Of a stretch of 64,000 nt of DNA, positions 23,070 to 33,458 are shown piece by piece. The notes under the pieces were generated by a model. That model was not told where the DNA came from, ran no database searches, and was given only the letters and a program-made list of their open reading frames with translations. Each line of letters starts with the position of its first letter. Positions within the stretch are counted from its first letter, which is position 1. Both the position numbers and the translations under genes were made by a program. This DNA is from Hydrangea macrophylla. Taxonomy: Eukaryota > Streptophyta > Magnoliopsida > Cornales > Hydrangeaceae. Where the stretch lies: NCBI GenBank assembly GCA_033977485.1, contig CM066991.1, positions 58,744,857-58,808,856 on the forward strand. Reading direction: 5' to 3'.

Positions 23070-23517
23070 GCTTTTGGATATTTGTTAGTTTGAAAATAAA
23101 AGTTGTTCTGAAGAACAACACTGGAATATTATTCTTTTTGCTATGTTTTTTTAACAAATAAGAATTCACTTGTTCTTTGGTTTACTTGTGCGTGATATTT
23201 GGTATTTGTAATGTATTGATAGTAAAGAAATTGTTTGGTGCAAAAAGTAGTGAATGGCTTACTGCAAAGAAACTCTTTGAAAGTTATTTAATTATTAATA
23301 AAAAAAAAGGTATATTGGGATATTTGATTGAAATTTAATTCCATTCTAGTAGTTAGTCTGTTTAAACCAAACACTGGAATGTAATCAAGCATTCCATTCC
23401 TGGACAGTTAGCCAAACAGAGGAATGTAATGACTATTGCTATTCCATTCCAGTTTCATTCCATTCCTGAGTCCATTCCATTCCTGCCTTGTTCCATTCCT
23501 GCCTACCAAACGTGCCC

Positions 23518-23790
23518 TTAGAGAAAGCCTGTTCAGCCCTAGTTTGGTGTACCCGTCGCCTTAGACACTGCATGTTAGCCATTCCCGTAACCCTAATATC
23601 TCGAATGTACCCACTTAAATACCTATTTGAAAAATCTGCTTTGACCAGTAGGATTTCCCGATGGGCCATGATGCTGGCTGAGTTTGATATCAAGTATGCC
23701 ACTGCCAAATCTGTGGAAGGGAGAGCTATCGCTGAATACTTGGTCCATCTTGCGATAGAATCTGAGGAGAAGGGTGAGTTTAGATTCTTG
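23518..23790 (+). pseudogene. Tat-2 first RNase H, C-terminal part
   Basis: Continuing from 19108 the frame reads LEKACSALVWCTRRLRHCML, YPLKYLFEKSALTSRISRWA and MMLAEFDIKYATAKSVEGRA, the end of a gypsy RNase H (the DIKY...KSVEGRAIAEYL motif is typical of Tat elements, leading into the second RNase H). Confidence 0.85.
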
Positions 23791-24477
23791 GATGAAGGGG
23801 TGATAGGGATAGAGGAGAATCTGCAGAAAATGCATTTCGATGGAGCAGCTAACCAACTAGGCTATGGGGTTGGAATCATCCTCGTGGCACAGACAGGAAC
23901 CCTACCCCATTAGCCGTCAAGCTTAAGTATAACTCAACCAATAACACGGTAGAGTACAAAGCCTACATAGTTAGGATGGAAGCGGCACTGGCCTTGAAAG
24001 TTGAAAAGATTGATGTTTTCGGAGACTCCAACTTGATCATATCCCAAGTACGAGGTGATTGGAAGGTAAAACATGAGAAGTTGAGACCTTACCACGACTA
24101 TCTGGAAAGATTGAAAGTACAATTCAAAAAGATATCATTCTATTACCTCCCCCGTGAAGAGAAGCAGTTGGTTAATTCCCTAGCGATCTTAGCCTCGATG
24201 ATACGAATCCCCTCAGGAGTCACCATGATCCCGCTATCCATAGAGATAAGGAACCAACCATCATTTAAGATGATAGCAGCCTTAGAAGATGGAGGTAAAG
24301 TGCCTTGGTACGAGGATGTTTGGAAGTTCATTAAAGAAGGAGAGTACCCCAAAGGTGCTTTAGAGAAGGATAGGAAGACTATTCAAAGATTCTCAGCCCA
24401 ATTTGTGATCTACCCAAACAAGCTGTGGAAGAAGTCGTACACCGGGTATAATTTAAAGTGTTTATATGGAAAGGAGG
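23791..24477 (+). pseudogene. Tat-2 archaeal-type RNase H and linker
   Basis: MHFDGAANQLGYGVGIILVA carries the first Asp; after a frameshift near 23910 the domain goes on with NNTVEYKAYIVRMEAALALK and IDVFGDSNLIISQVRGDWKV, giving the Glu and second Asp. PYHDYLERLKVQFKKISFYY and LPREEKQLVNSLAILASM close the domain. A linker of about 80 residues leads to integrase. The presence of this extra RNase H places the element in the Tat lineage. Confidence 0.85.
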
Positions 24478-25514
24478 CTAAGAGAATGATGGAGGAAATA
24501 CATGAAGGAGTTTATGGACCCCACATGAACGGACACATGTTAGCAAAGAAGATAATTTGGCAAAGGTATTACTAGACAACCTTAGATAAAGATTGCTATG
24601 AGTATGTCAGGAGATGCCATAAATGCCAGATCCATGTAAATCTGATGCATACCCCGCCTTCCTAACTCTATTGCATGACCACACCTTGGCCATTTTCTGT
24701 ATGGGTTATTGATATTATTGGCAAAATAGTTCCAAAAGCCTCCAATGGACACCGGTATATAATTGTGATAATTGATTATTTCACAAAGTGGGTGGAGGTT
24801 ACGTTATACACGACTTTGAAGCCTAAAGATGTGGTGAGCTTCATAGAGAAGAACATAATCTGTAGATATGGGGTTCCAAATGAGTTTATTTCAGATCACA
24901 GCAGTCATTTCCAAGATGAAGTCATCCCACTCTTAGAGAAATACAAGATAATGCGTCATCAGTCATCCCCGTATAGATCGCAAATGAATGGGGCAGTGGA
25001 AGCAGTAAATAAGAATGTCAAAGCAATCTTGGGAAAAACAACAGACACATATAAGGATTGGCACGAGAAACTTCCGTTTGCACTATAGGGATACCGGACC
25101 TCCGTGAGAACCTCTATAGCAGCTACACTGTATTCAATGGTTTACGGGATGGAGGCGGTCCTTCGAATTTAGGTAGAAATACCATCTCTTCGGGTTTTGG
25201 CAGAGTGTGAAGTAACCGAATTAGAATGGATCTGAGGAAGGTATGAGGAGTTGATGTTGCTTGATGAGAAAAGGTTGGCTGCAATAAACCATACTCAGGG
25301 ATATCAGAAGAGGATAGCTCGTGCTTTCAACAAAAAGGTTTGCCCAAGGAAGCTTGGTGAGGGTGACCTAGTCCTTAAAGAACGGAAAGTGCCTTATTAT
25401 GACCCCAGGGGAAAGTTCAAACCCAACTGGGTCGGGCCATACATCATTAAAACTCTCATCTCTGGAGGGACTGCCTATCTTATGGACCTGGACGGGTTAA
25501 ATTTAAGCAGCTAA
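24478..25514 (+). pseudogene. Tat-2 integrase
   Basis: The zinc site is MEEIHEGVYGPHMNGHMLAK ... CYEYVRRCHKCQ (HHCC), crossed by a TAG after WQRYY. The core reads VWVIDIIGKIVPKASNGHRY, VIIDYFTKWVEV, GVPNEFISDHSSHF and YRSQMNGAVEAVNKNVKAIL, giving D, D and E. More stops occur at about 25087, 25170 and 25230. The C-terminal part has RIARAFNKKVCPRKLGEGDL and KFKPNWVGPYIIKTLISGGT, the DNA-binding SH3-like fold. It ends at 25514, followed by the untranslated region. Confidence 0.85.
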
Positions 25515-25981
25515 TTAACCTCGATCACCTCAAGAAATATTTTTCTTGAAACTGTTTCTTTCAAAACCTCCTACCTTCATGAACTACGCTTGACCTGATT
25601 CCCACTCGGGGATACGTAGGCAACCTGCTCGGTTTGGTCATCACCCAAGTGACACCTTCCGTTAAAGCCTTAAACCGAACTACTCAGGACCTGATGCTCG
25701 CTCAGGGATAAGTAGGCGGGCTCTCGAAAGCCTTCAGTCCATGAAGAACCTATCAAATCCCTATGCTAAACTAGGGGCAAACTCGTGTTTTTCCGGAACC
25801 ACTTCAGTGCCTCATAACTAGGGGAAAACTTCGTTTGCTAAAACCAAAGAACCCAGATGATACCCTAAACCCGTCTCTGGATCTCCTGGCTATCAAAATA
25901 AGTACTATAAAGGAACAAATAAGAATTCATGGTATAGAATGATTAAAGCTCTAAGCAAGATTCGAAGCAAAGTAACAAAAG
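25515..25981 (+). other. Tat-2 untranslated region after pol
   Basis: No gene. It contains two copies of a motif of the form GAACTACG...GGATACGTAGGCA (about 25582-25625 and a decayed copy at about 25676-25720), which I recognise as common downstream of pol in plant Tat elements. A related copy lies near 47250-47300, just before the 3' LTR. Confidence 0.55.
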
Positions 25982-27283
25982 CTAAGAAAAGATTTTGAAA
26001 GGAGGATTTTCATAACCTAAAGATAGATCGGAAGAGTGAATACATTGATTGAACATGTTAGAACATTTTCTAAAGCATGAAAACACCCTTGGGAAAGAAA
26101 AAGAAGAAAGAAGATCACATTCAAACGCGCAGGAAAGTAAACAGGATTTGTTAGAAGTTTTGTAAGATAAAGTGTTGTCCTGTTTTGCTTTCATATATGT
26201 ATGTCTATAGAGTTTATTTCTCAACCAAAGTCTGGATCTGCAAAAGATACTCGGTAGTAGGCACGACTGAAGCAGAAATTCTCTAAAAAGGGGCTGCCAA
26301 CCTGTCATACCAAGCCTCAGTGAAAGTCTTCACAATAGAAGGACACATGGCCGAACTCCTCAAAAAGTCGGCAGTAGTATGCTCAGTAACATCCTGGAGA
26401 AGTCCGTACAGACGAACCACTCGATCGGGAATGTAGAAAGTAGTAGCATGCAAGCCATGTAACCAGATACCGGGCCACCTGGGAAGCCGTACTGCAATAG
26501 AATAATAAGTCCATTGTGGGCAGAACTAGCAAATATCACCGGGACTAGGAGAGAGGCCCTGAAGCCAACCAAGCCAGGCATCAGCAGAATGGAATAAATG
26601 ATGAATCTCCATATGATAGTAAGGAAGTGACCTATGAAGGTGCAAAGGATGTATGAACAGATCTAGGTGCTCCATGAGCCAAACCTGTAAGACGAAAGGA
26701 GCCCCCGCAAATAACATGGCCCCGGCAGTGTGTTCACGATCTAATCCCATCAAGGTCTCACCAAGAACCAGCATGACAGCACTCTTCATCTCCCGCAGAC
26801 CACAAGCAATGGGTATGAGAACGTCTGAAGATGACTAAAATAGGAAGTAAGAGAGCATAGCAATCGATAATGCACCGCGCCGAATGATCTGATACCCTCC
26901 GTTATAAGGATCCCCCATTGCTCGAAATCAATCTATCGGTCGTAAATGAAGGAGCCTGTCACATTTTGGGATGTGTGAAGAATAGCGGCAAGGTTCTGAA
27001 CATACTCGGCCTACATCAAAGGAACTGTCAGATCTGCAAAAGGGTCAGTGTGGAGAATAGCATTGAACTCTTCAAACAAAGGACAAACCTCCTGGAAGCC
27101 AAAGCCGAAGACATGGAGAAAGGGGTCCCAACACTAAACAGCGGCACAAAGCAAGCCTTCATTCAGGGACATCCACTGGAAAGAGAAGAGGTCGTTTAGT
27201 CTAAAACACCCGAAGTTGAGCATGTCAATGTCAAAGAGGGTATCCATCCATGGGTAGAGGATTTGAGAGCTAATGGGGGCCAT
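25982..27283 (-). pseudogene. Antisense PMD-like gene A of Tat-2
   Basis: From Met at 27283 the minus strand reads MAPISSQILYPWMDTLFDID, VWCWDPFLHVFGF and CPLFEEFNAILHTDPFADLT, the start of a plant mobile domain (aminotransferase-like) protein of the type found in retroelements. Further on, in broken frames, come MKSAVMLVLGETLMGL, FAGAPFVLQVWLMEHLDLFI and HLFHSADAWLGW. Many stops and frameshifts make it a pseudogene. It is convergent with the Tat-2 integrase. Such antisense ORFs are known in Tat elements; their role is not known to me. No clear introns were seen in this copy. Confidence 0.6.
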
Positions 27284-27574
27284 TTGAGAAGGAAGTGAAG
27301 GGAAGAGAAGAGTGTTTTGCGGAGTTTTGAGGAAAAGAAGGTATAAATAGAAGTAGATCTGTCCAGAACCCAGGGGGCACTCGAGATACTGAAGCGGCAC
27401 TCACAGGAATGCCATGCGGCAGTCAGCAATTGCCACACGGCAGTCACGGACTGTCGCTGCGGCACTCACTACAAGCTTAACCGAGTGCCGCACAGAGCTT
27501 ATTTTGTCCAGGACTTGTTTGTAATATATTCAGCCTACCTACAAACAAAAAATTTAATAAAATAATTAAGCGTG
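27284..27574 (-). promoter_or_regulatory. Upstream region of PMD gene A with 22-bp palindromic repeats
   Basis: Units beginning GCGGCACTCA or CGGCAGTCA start at 27394, 27416, 27437 and 27459, a period of 21-22 bases. Each is a partial inverted repeat of the form GCGGCANTCANNGANTGCCGC. The array lies 110-210 bases upstream of the PMD start. From 27495 to 27569 nothing further is recognised; 27570-27574 (GCGTG) is the target duplication of the solo LTR. Confidence 0.65.
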
Positions 27575-28431
27575 TGTGGATATCGCAATTTTCTTTCTTT
27601 TATCCACAGCTTTTCTTTTAAAATCTTTTCTAAATTTCAAATTCAAAAGCAGATGTGTCACGCCCCGAAGTACCAAAAATAGGGAAAAATAAATTTCCTT
27701 TATGGGTTCGTAGACACGTGACTGGTTGTGAGTGTCACCTGATTGTCCAAACATGCTTATAATAATAATGTGATATGGGAAAGTGACTAAGTTCAGCGGA
27801 AGCAGAAATTTAAAACATCCAAGTCTTATATCAGTAGTATATTACAGGCCAAAAAGATATTCAAAAGATACATATTACAAGATCAGCTAAACTATTACAT
27901 TACTAACATAATAATAACAGAACTACAACAAAAGAAAAGCTCCAAAGTCTTCAACTGGCGAAACCGTAGCCTTCCTCGTAGTAGTCTTCACCAACATAGT
28001 CTTCAGTAGTAAAGTCAGCATCTTGATAGCAGTCGGTTCCGTCTGGACCTGCAAAGACTGGACGTGGAAGGTCCAGCGGCATGAAAAGCCGTTAGCGGTT
28101 AAGCTAAGTGAGGGTCCCCTTAAGGTTACCACCACTTAAGGTAAGTTATTCATCATTTCTTCTTAATCCTCAAAACCATATCTCGTTCATCATTTTTTTT
28201 TTTATTCTCGATACTATGTCTTCTTCGTCTTTTCTCATTCTCAAAACCATGTCTTATTTAAACCCAATCATTCCCTTTGAAACTTAACCCAGAACTGAAC
28301 TGACCAATGACATTGACTGAAAGAAGACTTAACTCCAAACGCATTTACTAGTCAAGAAAGAACAACACTCAACAATGAATAGTTAACTGTCGCCCAACTG
28401 GCACTCAAGCTGTCGCCCAAATGGCATAAGT

Positions 28432-28722
28432 GTGCGGGACATTAACAATCTCTTGGTCGAACACGTCATGCCGATCCTCAGGTCGCCCGCACGTTACCGA
28501 ACACGTCATGCCGATCCTCAGACCAAGGGTACGGGAAATTAATAATCACTTGGACGAGCACGTCATGCCGATCCTCAGGTCACCCGTACATAACCGAACA
28601 CGTCATGCCGATCCTCAGTCCAAGGGTGCGGAAAAATAATCAACCACTTGATCGAACACGTCACGACGATCCTCAGGTCATCCGCACTTGACCGAACACG
28701 TCATGCCGATCCTCAGATCAAG
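28432..28722 (-). repeat. Three 97-bp units with interleaved, covarying inverted arms (3' LTR of CV1)
   Basis: Units start at 28432, 28529 and 28626. Each holds two copies of a core containing ACGTCATGCCGATCCTCAG (one copy in unit 3 is slightly changed). Arm pair A: GTGCGGG/CCCGCAC (28432, 28486), GTACGGG/CCCGTAC (28529, 28583), GTGCGGA/TCCGCAC (28626, 28681). Arm pair B: CTTGGTC/GACCAAG (28452, 28521), CTTGGAC/GTCCAAG (28549, 28618), CTTGATC/GATCAAG (28647, 28716). All six pairs are perfect although the arms differ between units. A and B interleave like a pseudoknot. Confidence 0.95.
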
Positions 28723-29439
28723 GAACAAAACATAACTCACCAATCGACTCCATGGAATAATCGAGAGACCAACTTTGCAAGAATTATCCAAACACGACAC
28801 AAAAGTTCACGAATCGACTTTGACCAGTAGACACACGACTAAAACGAGGCCCAATGTCCCTTATTCATATTAAATCTATTATCGAAGGTTTTATCATTAT
28901 TTTACGCGTTCGCACATTTTGTAGTTTAGTTCATTAATATCATCCATTTATAACCGTTAATATTTCGCTATACGTCCGACATTCCGTTTTCCTCTCAATA
29001 TACTTATGATGGAAACGTTGCCAATCACTTATCAACGCCATAATCGTGCCATACAATGTACTTATAGTTTGGGTATGAACTTCCAACGGTCATTAGACTA
29101 TTTTCATAACAATAGAAAACATAGCACGTAGCTCATGGATTTATAACGTTAATTTAATACCAATAAACACATAGATGAAACCCTTAACATACTCATCTAC
29201 GCGATAGCACTACCATAGCACGAGATTTTCATAAGAACACATGTACTGGAAAACTACCATCAACAATCAACACCATGCATAAACAAAACATTATACAAAA
29301 AGCTACACAATCTGCCAGGATACATTTTCACTGTGTTGACTGAATTAACATGATTTATTTGGGCATAATAAATTGCTTTGTAGATCAAACTCAAAACTAA
29401 AACATTATAGATAATAGGAATATCTTCATGTAAAAAAAA

Positions 29440-30090
29440 ATCTAGCTTCAATTACATTTTTGAGCTACTCAAACTATTTATTTTACAAGACATTTCTTAT
29501 ATCTCGGACTGTTTTGTCCCAGATTTATAGTACTGCATTGTACGTGGATTTCACCTATTAAGGAGGGGTTTTTACACTGAGTTATAGAAGGGTTCTTTTT
29601 AGATAAATGAGTTATCTTTCACCACAAAAAAACCTAGCTTAATTCTCATTTTTGAACTGCACAAAACATTCATTTTACAAAACTATGTTCTGCTGAGAGT
29701 TTCAGTTTTCCCAGATTTATAACACTGCGTTGTACATGCATTTCACCCATGAAGGACTGATTTCTAGACTGAGCTATAGAAGAGGTATTTGTAGATATAC
29801 GAGTTAGCCTTTACCAAAAAAAAACCTAGCTTAATTCCAATTTTGGAGCTCCTCAAAACATCCATTTTACTAAACTACATTCTGCTGGAAGTTTCTGTTT
29901 TCCCAGGTTTATAACACTGCGTTGTACATGCATTTCACCCATGAAGGAGTGATTTCTAGACTGAGCTATAGAAGAGGTATTTGTAGATATACGAGTTAGC
30001 TTTTATCACAAAAAAAACCTAGCTTAATTCGGATTTTTGAGCTACACAAAACATTCATTTTACTAAACTATGTTCTGCTGAGAGTTTCAG
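29440..30090 (-). repeat. Four ~190-bp direct repeats in the 3' LTR of CV1
   Basis: Each unit has AAAAACCTAGCTTAATTC, then CATTTTACTAAACTA, TTCTGCTG, AGATTTATAACACTG and TAGATATACGAGTTAGC with variations. Units begin near 29440, 29625, 29818 and 30010. Confidence 0.8.
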
Positions 30091-30414
30091 TTTCTCAGAT
30101 TTATGGATTTGTTTTGCATGTAATGGAAACTTCAACACAACAACGTCAAACTTCTACTAAACATTAGTACATATTATATGTGTTCTAAATTGAGTTAGAT
30201 TACTCACAATTTACTCACAACAACTTGAAACTAAGCTTGGATTGTTGATTTGAGCTTGATGTAGCTTGAACTCAACTTCACTAGTGAACTTCCTCTCCTT
30301 CTAACTTTCTATTTCTTTTTTTATGACACTCATGAGCTTCTAAGTTTCCTCATCTCCTCTCTAGAGTGTAGATTATGGAGAGTCTAAGAGAGTTATGGAT
30401 GCATATAAGAGTGG

Positions 30415-30421
30415 TTATATA
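30415..30421 (-). promoter_or_regulatory. TATA box in the 3' LTR of CV1
   Basis: Minus-strand TATATAA in the context TTCTATATAACC, followed downstream by an open leader. The same box is at 39791-39797 in the 5' LTR. Confidence 0.5.
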
Positions 30422-30862
30422 GAAAATACTAGTGCTAGGTGTCCTATTGCATGTGTTAGGGGGTTGCATGCATGGACAAGTGTCCAACATGTAGACAAGT
30501 GGCAAGGATACAAGTGACATGTGTCTAGGGTGTTGCATGTGTCGCCATGTGGCCGACCATGGTGGGGCCCACATTAGGTTGTGTGCAACTTTCTCGGTTT
30601 ACATGCATAAGTTTCTCGGTATACATGTCAGTCTCGATTTACGTGCAATCGAGTATTATTTCTAATGTCCGGGTCCGGGTACGCGACTAAGTTAAATCTT
30701 ATTATGGTCGAGTCGGTATGGTTACTACAGGCTATATGGTAATAATAATACAACACGTCCATACCGTCACGTAATTAAAATAATAATATAATATTATAGT
30801 CGGTCCAATACAGAAATTCAAAAAAGTTGATTTTACAATGACAGAAAATTACAGGTGTTACA

Positions 30863-30875
30863 TCTTGCACCACCT
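30863..30875 (-). other. Polypurine tract of CV1
   Basis: Minus-strand AGGTGGTGCAAGA directly before the 3' LTR start (TGTAACACC). Purine-rich but with interruptions. Confidence 0.5.
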
Positions 30876-30909
30876 ATTAAAGGATTTCGTCCTCGAAATC
30901 AGAGCTTAT

Positions 30910-31377
30910 CTAAAACAGAAAAGGATATTTCTCTCGCATCTCTGACTCCAATTCCCACGAAGCTTCTCTTTCGTCATGATGATTCCACTGAACCTTCACC
31001 AATGGAATCTCCTTGTTTCTCAGCTTCTTGGTCTCTCGACCCAAAATCTTGATGGGTCTCTCTGCGTAAGACACGCTGTTATTCACCTCAATGTCCTTAA
31101 AGTCGATTACATGGGGCGTCACACCCTGATGATACTCCTTCAACATACTGATGTGAAAAACATTGTGAATACCCGACAATCTTGGTGGCAACGCGAGTCT
31201 ATAAGAAACTCTTCCTACGCTTTCCAAGATCTCGAATGGTCCGATATAGCGTGGCGACAACTTTCCCCTTTTTTGTCCAAACCTTACTACTCCTCGGACT
31301 GGTGATACTTTGAGTAAAACATGCTCTCCTACCTTGAACTCTTTATCCGTGCGATGTTTGTCTGCATAGCTCTTATA
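30910..31377 (-). pseudogene. CV1 integrase C-terminus and chromodomain
   Basis: After a TGA at 31375-31377 (CGA to TGA) the frame runs [46 protein letters not shown] and then the chromodomain: [40 protein letters not shown] and MREKYPFLF. This is the layout of plant Tekay/Del chromoviruses. The chromodomain would steer integration toward particular chromatin. Confidence 0.9.
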
Positions 31378-32583
31378 TCAATCTTGTGCTGCCTTCATCT
31401 TCTCTCTGACAATAATTATCTTCTTATTAGTCTCTCGAACCATCTCCGGTCCTAGAAGCTTGCCATCTCCAACTTCAGCCCAACATAATGGCGAACGACA
31501 CGGCCTTCCATACAATGCCTCGAATGGTGCCATGCCTATACTTGAGTGATAACTATTGTTGTAGGCAAACTCAATCAATGGAAGATGTGTCTCCCATGAA
31601 CTCTCAAAGTCAATTACGCAAGCTCTGAGCATGTCTTCCATTACTTGATTGGTCCTCTCGGTTTGCCCGTCGGTTTGAGGATGAAATGCTGAACTCACTT
31701 TCAGTGAAGTTCCTAAAGCTGTCTGGAAACTTTCCCAGAATTCTGCAGTAAATCGAGAATCGCGATCAGACACTATGCTGACGGGTACTCCATGCAATCG
31801 TACGACTTGTTGTATGTATAACTGACTCAACTTCTCCATAGAATATGTCATATTGTATGCTATGAAGTGAGCTGACTTGATGAGTCGGTCCACAATCACC
31901 CAAATAGAGTCATGGCTCTGCTGAGATCGGGGTAGACCTACCACAAAATCCATGGTAATGTGTTCCCACTTCCACTGTGGAATCAGTAATCGCTGTAACA
32001 ATCCTGATGGCTTCTGATGTTCTGCTTTGACTTGTTGACAAGTAAGACACTTAGAAACATACTCTACCACTTCTTGTTTCATGCCTTCCCACCAGAAATT
32101 CCGCTTCAAGTCTCTATACATCTTTGTACCTCCAGGATAAACAGTCAAACGAGACTTGTGTGCTTCATCTAGAATATCCTTCCTCGATGCCTCCACATCC
32201 GGAACACACAGTCGGTTCCTACATCGAAATCCTCCATCTGAGCCTACGCTCCATTCCTCTGGTTCCTTTGCCAAAACTTTAGCAAACCACTTCTTCCACT
32301 CTTCATCTTTCTGCTGGGCTTCCAAAATACGACTGAGGAGCATCAGTTGTGCTACTAAACATCCAAAATGGTGTCCTCCTTCTGTCTGTGTGGGTTGGAG
32401 ATCAAATTCTGCTATAGTTTCCAATGCTTTCCATTCTCGAATCATGAGATTAGCAACTATCTCGCGAGGTTTACGACTCAAAGCATCTGCAACAACATTT
32501 GCTTTTCCAGGATGGTACTGTAGAGTGAAATCATAATCCTTGAGTAACTCCATCCATCGTCTCTGTCTCATATTTAGCTCCTT
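31378..32583 (-). pseudogene. CV1 RNase H end and integrase
   Basis: It begins after a TAG at 32584-32586, with QRRWMELLKDYDFTLQYHPG and KANVVADALSRK, the end of RNase H. Integrase follows: zinc site DEAHKSRLTVYPGGTK, where the second His of the usual HPG is Tyr, and CLTCQQVKAEHQ; then MDFVVGLPRS (first Asp), VSDRDSRFTAEFW (second Asp) and DGQTERTNQVMEDMLRACV (Glu). The catalytic triad is complete but the zinc site is damaged. It ends at the TGA before the chromodomain part. Confidence 0.9.
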
Positions 32584-33458
32584 CTAAGAGAACAAATACT
32601 TCAAGCTCTTGTGATCTGAAAACATATCAAACTGCTCCCCATAGAGGTAATGTCTCCATGTTTTCAGTGCAAACACAATTGCGGCTAACTCTAGATCATG
32701 TGTTGGATAACTCATCTCGTGTAGCTTCAATTGTCTCGATCCATATGCTATCACCTTCCCATCTTGCATAAGTACACACCCTAATCCTTGGTGTGAAGCA
32801 TCACTGTAGATGGTATATCTTTTACCGCTCTTGGGTATTGCTAACACGGGTGCCGAAGTTAATCTCTCCTTCAGCTCTTGAAATGCACGTTCATGGCAAT
32901 CCTTCCAATCGAACTTCGAGTCCTTCTTTGTAAGACCTGTTAATGGGGCTGCGATTCTAGAGAATCCTTCTACAAATCTCCTGTAGTAGCCAGCCAAACC
33001 CAGAAAACTCCTAATCTCTGAAGCATTACTCGGTCTTTTCCAATCTAGCATTGCGTCTATCTTTGAAGAATCCACTGATATCCCATTCTGAGAGACAACA
33101 TGTCCTAAGAACTTGACTTCATTAAGCCAAAACTCGCATTTGCTAAACTTTGCATATAGTTGGTTGTCCCTGAGTGTTTGTAAGGCAACTTGCAAATGTT
33201 TTTCGTGTTCCTCCTTGGTCTTGGAATATATCAGTATATCATCTATAAAGACGATAGTAAACTGATATAGGTAAGGCCTAAATACCCTATTCATCAAGCC
33301 ATAAACACTGTTGGGGCATTGGTTAGCCCAAATGGCATCACAAGAAACTCGTAATGTCCATATCTAGTACGGAATGTTGTCTTTGACACGTCTTCTGGTC
33401 GAATTAACAGTTGGTGGTATCCTGATCTCAAATCGATCTTTGAAAATGTCGTGGCTCC
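32584..33458 (-). pseudogene. CV1 reverse transcriptase (palm, thumb) and RNase H
   Basis: From the TAA at 33456-33458 the frame goes on with [20 protein letters not shown] and [12 protein letters not shown], loses one base near 33300, then reads [12 protein letters not shown] and [20 protein letters not shown] with an intact catalytic box. The thumb ([40 protein letters not shown]) and RNase H ([52 protein letters not shown]) follow. Apart from the single-base loss and the closing TAG this is well preserved. Confidence 0.95.

Larger units (their letters stand above)
19109..23517 (+). mobile_element. PIF/Harbinger DNA transposon (4.4 kb), inserted in Tat-2 RNase H
   Basis: The left end GGGCATGTTTGGTAGACAGG and the reverse complement of the right end, GGGCACGTTTGGTAGGCAGG, form terminal inverted repeats, continuing into subterminal GGAATGG-type repeats. 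It is flanked by TTA (19106-19108 and 23518-23520), the three-base target duplication of the PIF/Harbinger group. It carries the two genes of that group: a DDE transposase and a Myb-like protein. Deleting it with one TTA rejoins the RNase H frame exactly. Confidence 0.95.
27656..30862 (-). repeat. 3' LTR of CV1 (3,207 bp)
   Basis: In plus-strand terms it starts TGTCACGCCCCGAAGTACC and ends GGTGTTACA. It contains the hairpin array (28432-28722) and four ~190-bp direct repeats (about 29440-30090). A minus-strand TATA box is at 30415-30421. Confidence 0.95.

Noticed and set aside
28430..28722. CRISPR-like pattern of short repeats and unique spacers
   Set aside because: It is a 97-bp tandem repeat inside a plant LTR and is duplicated in the other LTR; spacers are paired arms, not foreign inserts, and there are no cas genes.
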